From the NCBI GenBank assembly GCA_963711455.1, contig CAVQEH010000010.1:434001-498000 (forward strand): 64,000 nt of DNA. Direction: 5' to 3'. Below, one piece after another: positions 17,782 to 26,319 of this stretch (position 1 is the stretch's first letter; each line of letters starts with the position of its first letter). Below the pieces are notes generated by a model. That model saw only the letters and a list, made by a program, of their open reading frames with translations. It was not told the origin of the DNA and did no database searches. Source of the stretch: DATFVA01 sp963711455. GTDB lineage: Bacteria; Bacteroidota; Ignavibacteria; Ignavibacteriales; Ignavibacteriaceae. The position numbers and the translations under genes were made by a program.

Positions 17782-18648
17782 TTATTCCTTTTCAGCAAGG
17801 AATTTATACAATGCTGAAAAATCCATATCCCCGAAACCTTTTTTTTCTGCATTTGCAAATTCTTTTTTAACTGCGTTCACTGTATGAACAGATACATTAT
17901 TTTCTTCAGCGGTTTCGGAAATTAATTTAAGATCTTTATGCATCCATTGAAGAGGGAAGTCAGCTTCATATAAGTCCTTTTCAAATTTCTCTCTTTTTGA
18001 TGAAAGATAAGGAGCAGTTACTGCACCTCCCAACAGTGTGTTAAATATTGTCTCTTTGTTGAATCCAAGCGATTCACCTAAAACCATTGCTTCTGAAAAG
18101 GAAGCCATTGCCACTCCCAGCATCAGGTTTACCACCATTTTCATTGATGTACCTTTACCTGCTTCCCCAAGGTAAATAACTTTCTTGCCCATCTTTTCAA
18201 GCAGAGGTTTTACTTCTTCAAAATCTTTTTTATTGCCGCCAACAAAGAAAATAAGTTCTCCTTTTTCCGCAGGCAATTTTGTTCCGGCTACTGGAGCATC
18301 AATAAAGCGTATCCCTTTTTCAAAAGATTTTTTCGCCATCTCTTTTGAAAAAGAGGGGCTAACCGTACTGCAGTCAATCCATAATGTTTTCTTCTTCATT
18401 CCATGCAGAAAGCCTTTTTCGCCAAGAGCAACTTCTCTAACAGCTTCAGGATTACTTAACATTGTAAAAATGATATCAGAGTTTTTTGCCACTTCAAGCG
18501 GAGAGTTTTTCCATTGCGCACCTTCTTTAATAAGAGAATCGGCTTTTTCTTTTGTTCTGTTGTATACAATTAAATCATAATTATTCTTTAATAGATTATT
18601 GGCCATTCTGCTGCCCATAATTCCTATCCCGATAAATCCGATTTTCAT
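17782..18648 (-). CDS. NAD(P)-dependent beta-hydroxyacid dehydrogenase (3-HIBADH family)
   Basis: 288 residues, standard length. The Rossmann motif is GFIGIGIMGSRMA and Arg at 31 (VYNRTKEKA) suggests NADPH preference. A substrate motif is APVAGTKLPAEKGEL, and the catalytic lysine is K170 in GTSMKMVVNLML. Members oxidise or reduce 3-hydroxyisobutyrate, tartronate semialdehyde, succinic semialdehyde or glyoxylate. The GTKLPAEKGEL variant of the substrate loop resembles GLYR/GHBDH-type aldehyde reductases more than HIBADH, so a semialdehyde reductase role is a fair guess. It stands alone, minus strand. Confidence 0.87.
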   Translation of the reverse strand: MKIGFIGIGIMGSRMANNLLKNNYDLIVYNRTKEKADSLIKEGAQWKNSPLEVAKNSDIIFTMLSNPEAVREVALGEKGFLHGMKKKTLWIDCSTVSPSFSKEMAKKSFEKGIRFIDAPVAGTKLPAEKGELIFFVGGNKKDFEEVKPLLEKMGKKVIYLGEAGKGTSMKMVVNLMLGVAMASFSEAMVLGESLGFNKETIFNTLLGGAVTAPYLSSKREKFEKDLYEADFPLQWMHKDLKLISETAEENNVSVHTVNAVKKEFANAEKKGFGDMDFSALYKFLAEKE

Positions 18649-18728
18649 TTCATACCTTTTTTCTGATGATTTAAATCAAAGTTATTAAAATAAAAAAGAA
18701 AAAAATTGATTAAAGACAATAACTAAAT

Positions 18729-18772
18729 TTGACATCAGCCCAAGATTTATTTATGTTTGAACGAACGTTCAA
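18729..18772 (+). promoter_or_regulatory. Promoter and overlapping TetR operator
   Basis: TTG (18729-18731, part of TTGACA), 20 nt, then TATGTTTG (18752-18759): an exact Bacteroidota-type promoter. Overlapping its -7 box is a perfect palindrome TTGAACG-AA-CGTTCAA (18757-18772), a classic TetR-family operator (GAACGxxCGTTC core). It lies 21 bp before the tetR ATG, so the regulator should repress its own operon. Confidence 0.8.
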
Positions 18773-18793
18773 CCAAAAAAATAATTGTATAAA

Positions 18794-19372
18794 ATGTCAC
18801 CTAGAACAAAAGAGCAATTTGAATTGATACGGCAGGGTAGCAAGCAGAAAATACTTGACGCTGCGTTGGAGGTTTTTGCCAAATATGGTTATCATTCTAC
18901 TTCTGTGAGTACAATTGCTAAAAAGGCAGGAATAGCAAAAGGACTTTTGTATAATTATTTCAAAAACAAAGAAGATGTGTTATATGAATTAATGATTGGA
19001 ATGGTGGTACCTTATGTTCAGGAGATTTTACCAATCAAGCCCGGGCAGAAAATGACAAAAAAAGATATGATCGGTATGATAAACAGGACAGTTGATTTTG
19101 CTCTGGAAAAGCCTGATTACTGGAAATTATATTTCGGAGTATTTCTCCAACCGGATGTGCTGCCGAAAATAAATGATAAAGTCTGGGAAGCATTTGGACC
19201 AATGATGAGTGTTATGACCGAATTTTTCGTTTCAAAAGGGAAAAAGAATCCAGTAACGGTTATGAGATATTTTGCGGCAGTGCTGGATGGTGTACAGTTG
19301 CACATAATGTTAGACCCGGAGAACTTTCCGGCAGAACAGGTAAAAGAATTATTAATAAAACATTTTGCTTAA
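18794..19372 (+). CDS. TetR-family transcriptional repressor
   Basis: 192 residues from the ATG at 18794; a TTG three codons earlier is less likely. The N-terminal HTH reads KQKILDAALEVFAKYGYHSTSVSTIAKKAGIAKGLLYNYFKNKEDVLYEL, a textbook TetR domain. The C-terminal ligand domain is unassigned. It is the first gene of an operon with the LolA-like protein (2 bp downstream), two permeases, an ATPase and a barrel, and its operator overlaps the promoter. The inducer is probably a substrate of that envelope transport system. Confidence 0.93.
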   Translation: MSPRTKEQFELIRQGSKQKILDAALEVFAKYGYHSTSVSTIAKKAGIAKGLLYNYFKNKEDVLYELMIGMVVPYVQEILPIKPGQKMTKKDMIGMINRTVDFALEKPDYWKLYFGVFLQPDVLPKINDKVWEAFGPMMSVMTEFFVSKGKKNPVTVMRYFAAVLDGVQLHIMLDPENFPAEQVKELLIKHFA

Positions 19373-19374
19373 TT

Positions 19375-20124
19375 ATGAAAACATTAATTTATCTTTTCGT
19401 ACTTTTTATTATATCAGTTTGTCAACAAAATTTTTCTCAAACAGCAAAAGAAGTCGTACAAAAAGCTGATCAGTTAATGAAAGCAAACAGCAGTTATTCA
19501 GAAGTGAAAATGACAATTATTAAACCGGATTGGTCCCGTACAATGGGACTAAAAATTTGGTCACTTGAACCTGACTATGCTCTCATTTATGTAACAGAAC
19601 CGGCAAGAGACAAAGGTTCCGTTACACTCAAAAGAAAAAATGAAGTATGGAACTGGATTCCTTCAGCACAGAAAATAATTAAGATTCCACCTTCAATGAT
19701 GATGCAGTCATGGATGGGCTCTGATTTTACCAATGATGATCTTGTCAAAGAATCATCTATAGTAGATGATTATACTCATAAATTTATTGGTGAGGAAAAT
19801 TTAAGCGGTTATGACTGCTGGAAAATTCAGTTAACTCCCAAACCCGATGCCGGAGTTGTCTGGGGGAAAATAGTTGTCTGGATTTCGAAGAAAGAATATT
19901 TCGAATTGAAAGCAGATTATTATGATGAGGATGAGAACATAGTTAAAACCTTTCACGGCAGCGATCCGCAAAAAATGGATGACAGAACAGTACTTACACA
20001 TTGGGAAATGGTACCTGTGGATGAACCGGGAAATAAAACTATCCTTGACTACGGCAAGATTAACTTTAACATAAAAATTGATCAGTCTTTCTTTTCAGAA
20101 CAAAACATGAAGAGAGTAAGATAA
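19375..20124 (+). CDS. LolA-like periplasmic outer-membrane lipoprotein-sorting protein
   Basis: 249 residues with a signal peptide (MKTLIYLFVLFIISVCQQNFSQ). The body resembles the LolA-like group usually annotated 'outer membrane lipoprotein-sorting protein': ADQLMKANSSYSEVKMTI, WSLEPDYALIYVTEPARDKGS, WNWIPSAQKIIKIPPSMMMQSWMGS. Proteins of this group bind lipid moieties in a half-barrel and accompany ABC or RND exporters. Its stop overlaps the first permease start by one base. It probably carries the exported lipid or lipoprotein across the periplasm. Confidence 0.85.
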   Translation: MKTLIYLFVLFIISVCQQNFSQTAKEVVQKADQLMKANSSYSEVKMTIIKPDWSRTMGLKIWSLEPDYALIYVTEPARDKGSVTLKRKNEVWNWIPSAQKIIKIPPSMMMQSWMGSDFTNDDLVKESSIVDDYTHKFIGEENLSGYDCWKIQLTPKPDAGVVWGKIVVWISKKEYFELKADYYDEDENIVKTFHGSDPQKMDDRTVLTHWEMVPVDEPGNKTILDYGKINFNIKIDQSFFSEQNMKRVR

Positions 20125-21344
20125 TGGGAACTTACCTGCAGCTTGCGTGGAGAAATCTATGGAGAAATAAAAAACGGACAATCATTGCAGCATCCTCTGT
20201 TTTCTTTGCTGTACTGCTGGCTCTTGTGATGCGTTCTATGCAGAAGGGTTCTTATGATTTTATGATTGATTCTTCCGTCAGAATTTCTACAGGGTATGTT
20301 CAGGTTCATGGAAAAGGCTACTGGGATAAACGCTCGCTTGATAAAAGCATGGTACTTGATAAAAATATTACTGCGAAGATAAACAGGATACCTGATGTAA
20401 CTCTGGTTGTTCCGAGGCTTGAAACGTTTACACTTGTTTCGCATGGAAATGCAACAAAAGTTTCTCCGATTGTCGGAATAAATCCTGAAAAAGAAAAAAC
20501 TATTTTGAAGCTGGAAGAAAAATTAGTTGCCGGGAAATATCTGTCTGATTCCAGCAAAGGGGTTTTAATTGGTCAGGGGTTGGCAGAATTGTTAAAGGTT
20601 GGAGTGGGTGATAGTTTAGTTCTTTATGGACAAGGTTTTCACGGAATCACTGCTGCGGCTCAGGTTCCTGTGCAGGGAATTATCAAACTTCCTATTCCCG
20701 ATTTGAACAACACAATGATTTATACAAGCCTTTCTTACGCACAATGGCTTTACTCGGCTCCGGACAGGATAACATCACTTTCAATTATGATTGACAAACC
20801 AAATCATCTTGATGAAGTAAAAGCCGCAGTGCAAAACCTATTTGATAATAAATATGAAGTAATGACCTGGAAGGAAATGACGCCGGAACTTGTTCAGTCA
20901 ATTGAAGTGGATAATGCAGGCGGAATAATAATGCTTGCAATTCTTTACATCGTAATAGGATTTGGAATTTTCGGCACAATTATGATGATGACTGCTGAGA
21001 GGACAAAAGAATTCGGAATATTAATTGCCGTTGGAATGAAAAAGTCGAAGTTAATCCTTGTAACTACATTTGAAACTATTTTCATTTCTTTAATCGGAGT
21101 TATTGCCGGGATAATAGTCAGCTATCCACTTTTGCTTTACTTCTATTATAATCCGATAAAGCTTACCGGAGATTTAGCCAAAGCGATGCTTGCATTCGGT
21201 CTTGAACCAATTATGCCGTTCAGTATTGCACCAGGAATTTTTATTGCCCAGTTCTGGACGGTTCTTTTAATTGCTCTTCTTTCAGCCTGGTATCCGTTCA
21301 GGTATATACAAAAACTTAAAGCAGTTGAAGCAATAAGAAATTAA
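20124..21344 (+). CDS. ABC transporter permease, FtsX/LolE type (first copy)
   Basis: 406 residues: an N-terminal helix after LAWRNLWRNKKRT, a large periplasmic domain (about 45-270), and three C-terminal helices with the FtsX core GIFGTIMMMTAERTKEFGILIAVGMKK. This is the MacB/LolC/LolE topology. These permeases do not pump through a channel; they push periplasmic or outer-leaflet substrates mechanically. It forms a heterodimer candidate with the next gene, 14 bp downstream. Confidence 0.9.
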   Translation: MGTYLQLAWRNLWRNKKRTIIAASSVFFAVLLALVMRSMQKGSYDFMIDSSVRISTGYVQVHGKGYWDKRSLDKSMVLDKNITAKINRIPDVTLVVPRLETFTLVSHGNATKVSPIVGINPEKEKTILKLEEKLVAGKYLSDSSKGVLIGQGLAELLKVGVGDSLVLYGQGFHGITAAAQVPVQGIIKLPIPDLNNTMIYTSLSYAQWLYSAPDRITSLSIMIDKPNHLDEVKAAVQNLFDNKYEVMTWKEMTPELVQSIEVDNAGGIIMLAILYIVIGFGIFGTIMMMTAERTKEFGILIAVGMKKSKLILVTTFETIFISLIGVIAGIIVSYPLLLYFYYNPIKLTGDLAKAMLAFGLEPIMPFSIAPGIFIAQFWTVLLIALLSAWYPFRYIQKLKAVEAIRN

Positions 21345-21358
21345 CAAGGAGTTTAGTA

Positions 21359-22573
21359 ATGCTTTTTTTACTTGCGTGGAAAAATGTATGGCGGAATAAG
21401 AAAAGAAGCCTGATAATTTTAGTGGCGATTGCCCTTGGATTAGGCTGTGGTCTTTTTGCTAGCGGTGTAATGTATGGGATGTGGGATTCAACAGTAAATT
21501 CAGCAATCGACAGAGATTTGAGTCATATACAAATTCATTCTGAAAAATATAAGAAAGAAAATTTAATAGAAAATTACATACCGGATGGAATGGAATTAAA
21601 ATCTCAGATAGAAAAAATAAACGGAGTAAAAGCTGTTTCGGAAAGAACAATAATTGATGGAATGGCAGCTTCTGCAACTTCTTCGCTCGGAGTGGAAATT
21701 AAAGGGATTGTTCCTGATGAAGAGAGGAAAGTTACAAGCGTTGCATCAAGCATTGTAGAAGGAAAATATTTTGAAGGTGTAAGTCGTAATCCTGTTGTGA
21801 TAGGAAAAGAGCTTGCCAAAAAACTTGATCTTAAACTTCATTCTAAAATAGTACTTAGCTTCCAAGGGCTTGATGGAAATATCGTTTATGCGGCATTTCG
21901 GATTGCAGGATTGTTTGAAACTGAATCTTCTATGTTTGATAAAAGTAATGTTTTTGTCAGACAACAGGATTTATTCAACTTAATCGGAAGTAAACCTATC
22001 GTGCACGAAATTGCTGTAAGACTTACTACAGTTCAGGTAATGGGCCAGGTTGTTAAAGAATTAAGAAGCAGATATAAAAATCTTGCGGTAGAAACCTGGC
22101 AGCAGCTCGCACCTGAGCTGAGTGTCAGTTATGAAACACTAAACTTCGAGCTGAATATTTTTCTTGGTATAATCCTTTTCGCTCTTCTTTTTGGAATAAC
22201 GAATACTATGCTGATGTCGGTAATGGAAAGAATAAGAGAGCTCGGTGTTTTAATGGCAGTCGGGATGAAAAGAATAAGAGTGTTTGCATTAATAATGATT
22301 GAAACAATTTTTCTTTCAATAACCGGGGGAATAATAGGAATGCTGCTAGGCGCTGCTTCAATATGGCTTACTGCCCAGAAAGGAATAAACCTTTCACTTT
22401 TTTCACAGGGACTATCAAGCTATGGAATCAGCTCGCATTTATTTCCTGGCTTACCTGTTGAATTTTATCCTATCCTTTTTGTTATGATAATTATAACTGC
22501 CCTGGCAAGTGCAGTTTATCCTGCGGTTAAAGCAATTAAGCTTAACCCTGCATCAGCTATAAGAACGTATTAA
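21359..22573 (+). CDS. ABC transporter permease, FtsX/LolC type (second copy)
   Basis: 404 residues with the same plan as its neighbour: LAWKNVWRNKKRS, helix, periplasmic domain, then ITNTMLMSVMERIRELGVLMAVGMKRIR and two more helices. The two permeases are diverged paralogues, as LolC and LolE are. A clear ribosome site (AAGGAG) precedes the ATG. Works with the ATPase that follows 20 bp later. Confidence 0.9.
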   Translation: MLFLLAWKNVWRNKKRSLIILVAIALGLGCGLFASGVMYGMWDSTVNSAIDRDLSHIQIHSEKYKKENLIENYIPDGMELKSQIEKINGVKAVSERTIIDGMAASATSSLGVEIKGIVPDEERKVTSVASSIVEGKYFEGVSRNPVVIGKELAKKLDLKLHSKIVLSFQGLDGNIVYAAFRIAGLFETESSMFDKSNVFVRQQDLFNLIGSKPIVHEIAVRLTTVQVMGQVVKELRSRYKNLAVETWQQLAPELSVSYETLNFELNIFLGIILFALLFGITNTMLMSVMERIRELGVLMAVGMKRIRVFALIMIETIFLSITGGIIGMLLGAASIWLTAQKGINLSLFSQGLSSYGISSHLFPGLPVEFYPILFVMIIITALASAVYPAVKAIKLNPASAIRTY

Positions 22574-22593
22574 TTAAAAACCATGGAGAAAAT

Positions 22594-23301
22594 ATGGCTC
22601 TGATTGAAATGTATAATCTTCATAAAACATATAATGAAACAAAAATTCCTGTTCATGCAGTTAAGGGTGTAAATCTTAAAATTGAAAAAGGCGAATTTAC
22701 TGCGATCGTGGGTCCTTCAGGATCCGGAAAAACAACCCTGCTTAATATGATCGGTGGATTGGATCAGCCGACAGAAGGAAAGATAGTGGTTGATGGAACT
22801 GATATCTCAACTTATAAACCGGATGAACTTATAAACTTTCGTCTTCACCATATAGGTTTTGTATTCCAGGCTTACAATCTTATTCCGGTTCTTACAGCAA
22901 AAGAAAATGTTGAGTTCATTATGCTGCTTCAGAATCTCTCTAAAGAAGAAAGAGAAAACAGGGCGGTAGAATTACTAAAAGCAGTTGGACTTGGAGATAG
23001 AATGGATAGCCGGCCTTCAGAACTTTCGGGAGGACAGCAGCAGAGAGTTGCAGTTGCAAGATCACTTGCTTCGCATCCGTCTTTTGTCCTTGCTGATGAA
23101 CCAACCGCAAATCTCGATTCTGTTACTGCCGAATCACTTCTTGATTTGATGGAAGATCTGAATAGCAAATACGAAATGACATTTGTTTTTTCTACTCACG
23201 ATTCTAAGGTAATTAAAAGGGCCCACAGGGTTGTTACTCTTGAAGACGGTAAAATAAATTCTGATGAAACACGGAAAGTTTTACAAAAGAATGAAAGCTA
23301 A
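22594..23301 (+). CDS. ABC transporter ATPase, LolD/MacB type
   Basis: 235 residues. Walker A GPSGSGKTT (about 38-46), Q-loop VFQAYNLIPVLTAKENV, signature LSGGQQQRVAVARSL, Walker B VLADEPTANLD and H-loop STHDSKV are all intact. The sequence is most like LolD/MacB-type ATPases that serve FtsX-family permeases. Its end overlaps the barrel gene by 11 bp, so they are translated together. Confidence 0.95.
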   Translation: MALIEMYNLHKTYNETKIPVHAVKGVNLKIEKGEFTAIVGPSGSGKTTLLNMIGGLDQPTEGKIVVDGTDISTYKPDELINFRLHHIGFVFQAYNLIPVLTAKENVEFIMLLQNLSKEERENRAVELLKAVGLGDRMDSRPSELSGGQQQRVAVARSLASHPSFVLADEPTANLDSVTAESLLDLMEDLNSKYEMTFVFSTHDSKVIKRAHRVVTLEDGKINSDETRKVLQKNES

Positions 23302-24484
23302 ACTACTTTTACTCTTTTTACTTTTTTTATTCAGCAGAAGTTTTGCACAGCTTTCTACAACCGAAGTATATGGTTATACAAAGTATCTTTTCGGATCAAC
23401 CAAATATCCTTTTTATAATGAAAGATTTAACGATCATCTTATTCACGCAAGGCTAAATACAAGATGGTATCCGCTTCAGTCACTTACTGCCGCACTCGAA
23501 TTTCGATTCAGAGCTTACTATGGAGAAAGTGTAGAAAAAATTCCAAATTTTCTCGACCAGTTAAAAACGCATCATGAGTTTGTAAATTTAGATGCAGTTT
23601 TATGGAATAAAGGTAAATCTCTTGGCTATCTGGAAACGGACAGGCTCTGGATAGATTGGACAAAAAATAAATTTGAATTAACTATTGGAAGGCAGAGAAT
23701 TGCCTGGGGAACAAGTTGGGTATGGAACCCAACGGATTTGTTTAATCCTCAATCTCCTTTGGATTTTGATTATGAAGAGTTACCCGGAACTGATGCAATA
23801 AGAATTCAATACTATACAGGACCTGTTACAAAAGTCGAAGCGGCAGTACGTCCTGCAAAGACAATAGACAAGGTAATTGCAGCAGGATTAATATCTTTAA
23901 ACAAATGGGATTATGATTTTAATATTATCGGTGGAATAAAGGACGACAGATGGGTAGTAGGAGGCGGCTGGTCCGGAGATATACTGGATGCCGGGTTTCG
24001 TGGCGAGTTTATTGTTACCCAAAAACCTGAACTTCTGTCAAAATACAGCAGCCTGCCTTTAATACTTCCTTATTATAAACCTCTTTCTTCTTTTAATGAT
24101 CCTGTTTTTTCTTTTGTACTTTCAGGAGATTATACATTCCCGAATTCCTTTTACATACACACCGAAGCCATGTATTACAACAATGGGAAAACAACAAATA
24201 CAGGGCTTTATCAACAGGAATCTTTAGATCTCGGAATGCTTTCCGCATCAAGATGGTCTGTCTACCAGGAATTTTCTTATGATATAACGCCTTTAATAAG
24301 AGGAAGTCTTTTCGGAATTTATAATCCCGATGATCATTCTTATGTGATTGTTCCTTCGGTAAGCTATTCAGTAATCACAAATCTTGATCTTTATTTAATT
24401 GCACTTCTATTTAAAGGTAATACACTTACTCAATACGGGGAGTACGGGAGTTCGTACTATTTAAGAGTCAAATATTCCTTCTAA
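23291..24484 (+). CDS. Outer-membrane beta-barrel protein of the ABC/LolA-like operon
   Basis: About 397 residues from the ATG at 23291, which gives a clean signal peptide (MKAKLLLLFLLFLFSRSFAQ); an in-frame start 27 bp earlier would add a charged tail and is less likely. The body has alternating aromatic strands (YTKYLFGSTKYPF, LEFRFRAY, WIDWTKNKFELTIGRQRIAWG) and ends in YYLRVKYSF with a terminal Phe, as in outer-membrane barrels. The W.D...F.l..GRQ.i.WG motif is seen in DUF1302-like and porin-type proteins. It may be the outer-membrane partner of the exporter. Confidence 0.75.
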   Translation: MKAKLLLLFLLFLFSRSFAQLSTTEVYGYTKYLFGSTKYPFYNERFNDHLIHARLNTRWYPLQSLTAALEFRFRAYYGESVEKIPNFLDQLKTHHEFVNLDAVLWNKGKSLGYLETDRLWIDWTKNKFELTIGRQRIAWGTSWVWNPTDLFNPQSPLDFDYEELPGTDAIRIQYYTGPVTKVEAAVRPAKTIDKVIAAGLISLNKWDYDFNIIGGIKDDRWVVGGGWSGDILDAGFRGEFIVTQKPELLSKYSSLPLILPYYKPLSSFNDPVFSFVLSGDYTFPNSFYIHTEAMYYNNGKTTNTGLYQQESLDLGMLSASRWSVYQEFSYDITPLIRGSLFGIYNPDDHSYVIVPSVSYSVITNLDLYLIALLFKGNTLTQYGEYGSSYYLRVKYSF

Positions 24485-24551
24485 ACCATTTGAGGGAAAG
24501 TGATTAGTAATATTTGTTTTTGCAATTAATTTTATTATCTAGAGGTGTAAC

Positions 24552-24632
24552 ATGTCGGTATTAACCTTTCAAAAATTTAACCCTGCCAAAATCAAAAGGA
24601 TATTTAAATTAAAACCGGAGTTCAATAAATGA
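24552..24632 (+). CDS. Small ORF (26 aa) translationally coupled to the GNAT/nitrilase gene
   Basis: ATG at 24552 follows AGAGGTG at a good distance and encodes a basic 26-residue peptide (MSVLTFQKFNPAKIKRIFKL...). Its TGA overlaps the ATG of the next gene as ATGA, the standard coupling arrangement. It could be a leader peptide that sets translation of the downstream enzyme. No homology is claimed. Confidence 0.4.
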   Translation: MSVLTFQKFNPAKIKRIFKLKPEFNK

Positions 24633-25390
24633 ATAAGATTGATTTGAAAAAAATTGAAAAGAAAATAAATATAAGGCAACTGAAAATTGAAGATTATGAT
24701 CAGCTCGTTGAGCTTCAGTTATTAGCCTTCCCGGGTATGCCGACCTGGAATAGGGATCAGCTTGAAAGCCAGTTAGACATCTTCCCCGAAGGACAAATTT
24801 GTATTGAATATGAAGGAAAGATAATTGCTTCATCGAGCAGCTTAATAGTTGACTTTGATTTGCACGAAGACTTTGATAGCTGGCAAAGAATAAGCGATAG
24901 CGGCTATATAACAAATCATAATCCTGATGGAGACACACTTTACGGGATAGAAATAATGGTGCACCCCGGATACAGGGGAATGAGATTATCCAGAAGGCTT
25001 TACGATCAAAGGAAACAGATTGCAAGAAAGTTTAACTTAAGAAGTATTGTTATAGGCGGCAGGATACCGGGTTACCATAAGCATAAAGATAAAATGACTG
25101 CCCGTGAATATGTGGATAAAGTTATTAGTAAAAAATTGTACGATCAAGTCCTGACAGCACAGCTTTCGAATGGATTTGTACTCAAGAGAATTATGCCAAC
25201 GTATTTAAAATCTGATGCAGAATCTGTAGGTCACGCAACTTTGCTGGAATGGCCTAACCTTGATTACACTCCCAAGCAGGCCAAAAAATATGTTACATCA
25301 AAAAAAGTCAGAATATGTGTTGTTCAGTACCAGATGCGAAGCCTTAAGAGCTTTAAAAGAATTTGCAACTCAATGCGAATATTTTGTTGA
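24629..25390 (+). CDS. GNAT acetyltransferase half of a bifunctional GNAT/nitrilase enzyme (frame-broken)
   Basis: The first 235 or so residues form a GNAT domain: INIRQLKIEDYDQLVELQLLAFPGM, then YGIEIMVHPGYRGMRLSRRLYDQRK with the acetyl-CoA loop (R-G-x-x-L form) and VIGGRIPGY. It continues into TSKKVRICVVQYQMR, which is the opening strand of a nitrilase domain. The frame then breaks at an A run (25355-25358), giving a false tail of about 12 residues. Known homologues are single proteins of about 510 residues with GNAT at the N-terminus and carbon-nitrogen hydrolase at the C-terminus. Confidence 0.85.
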   Translation: MNKIDLKKIEKKINIRQLKIEDYDQLVELQLLAFPGMPTWNRDQLESQLDIFPEGQICIEYEGKIIASSSSLIVDFDLHEDFDSWQRISDSGYITNHNPDGDTLYGIEIMVHPGYRGMRLSRRLYDQRKQIARKFNLRSIVIGGRIPGYHKHKDKMTAREYVDKVISKKLYDQVLTAQLSNGFVLKRIMPTYLKSDAESVGHATLLEWPNLDYTPKQAKKYVTSKKVRICVVQYQMRSLKSFKRICNSMRIFC

Positions 25391-26165
25391 TGTTGCTTCA
25401 GGATATAAAAGTGATTTTATTCTTTTTCCCGAAATTTTTACCTTGCAGCTTCTCTCCTTTCTTCCAAATGAAAGACCCGGGCTTGCAGTCAGGAAATTAG
25501 CCGAGTTAACTCCAAAATATTTAGACCTCTTTAACAAGCTATCTATAAAACACAATATAAATATTATTGGTGGATCTCATTATACAAGAGAAGAAGATGA
25601 TATCTATAATATCGCATATCTTTTCAGAAGAGATGGTTCAATCGAAAAGCAATACAAAATTCATATTACACCAAACGAAAGAACATGGTGGGGAGTTAAA
25701 CCGGGGGATAAGATTGAAGTATTTGAAACAGACAGGGGAAAAATCAATATTCAAATTTGTTATGATATTGAGTTTCCGGAATTATCCAGAATCGCAACTC
25801 AAAAAGGAGCTGAATTAATTTTTGTCCCATTCTGTACAGACGAACGATACGGATATTTGCGCGTACGTTATTGCGCACAGGCAAGATGTATTGAGAACGG
25901 TGTCTATGCTGCTATTGCTGGAAACGTCGGAAATCTTCCATTCGTTGAGAACATGGACATACAGTACGCACAGTCTGGAATTTTTACACCATCAGATTTC
26001 CAGTTTTCACGAGATGCAATTGCAGCAGAGTGTACTCCTAATATTGAGACTGTAATAATTCACGATATTGATATGGAACTGTTAAAGCGTCATCGATTCA
26101 GCGGTAGTACATTAAACTGGAAAGACAGGCGGAATGATCTTTACGAAGTCGTACTGAAAAAATAA
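25359..26165 (+). CDS. Carbon-nitrogen hydrolase (nitrilase) half of the same split gene
   Basis: From 25359 the +1 frame reads EFATQCEYFVDVASGYKSDFILFPEIFT, continuing the upstream protein exactly if one A of AAAA (25355-25358) is removed. The nitrilase catalytic set is present: Glu in FPEIFT, Lys in KQYKIHITPNE and Cys in IQICYDIEFPE. Such enzymes hydrolyse amides or nitriles; in this fused family the substrate is unknown. Read as an independent ORF it could start earlier (25260), but that stretch is out of frame with the domain. Confidence 0.85.
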   Translation, partial: EFATQCEYFVDVASGYKSDFILFPEIFTLQLLSFLPNERPGLAVRKLAELTPKYLDLFNKLSIKHNINIIGGSHYTREEDDIYNIAYLFRRDGSIEKQYKIHITPNERTWWGVKPGDKIEVFETDRGKINIQICYDIEFPELSRIATQKGAELIFVPFCTDERYGYLRVRYCAQARCIENGVYAAIAGNVGNLPFVENMDIQYAQSGIFTPSDFQFSRDAIAAECTPNIETVIIHDIDMELLKRHRFSGSTLNWKDRRNDLYEVVLKK

Positions 26166-26319
26166 TCATTTCACCAGGATTCAATTTTTATTCTTGATGT
26201 TGGAGACATTCTGAAGGTTGATCAAGCATTATTTGTTCAGGCTGATATTAAAAACAGCTTTTTTATGATTTAACTTAATTTCTTTATATTCACTAATCCC
26301 TTATCATTAAATACTATAA

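Noticed and set aside
25340..25370. Programmed +1 frameshift in the GNAT/nitrilase gene
   Set aside because: No known slippery codon, stop-coupled shift site or stimulatory structure is apparent, and similar one-base breaks occur in unrelated genes in the window.
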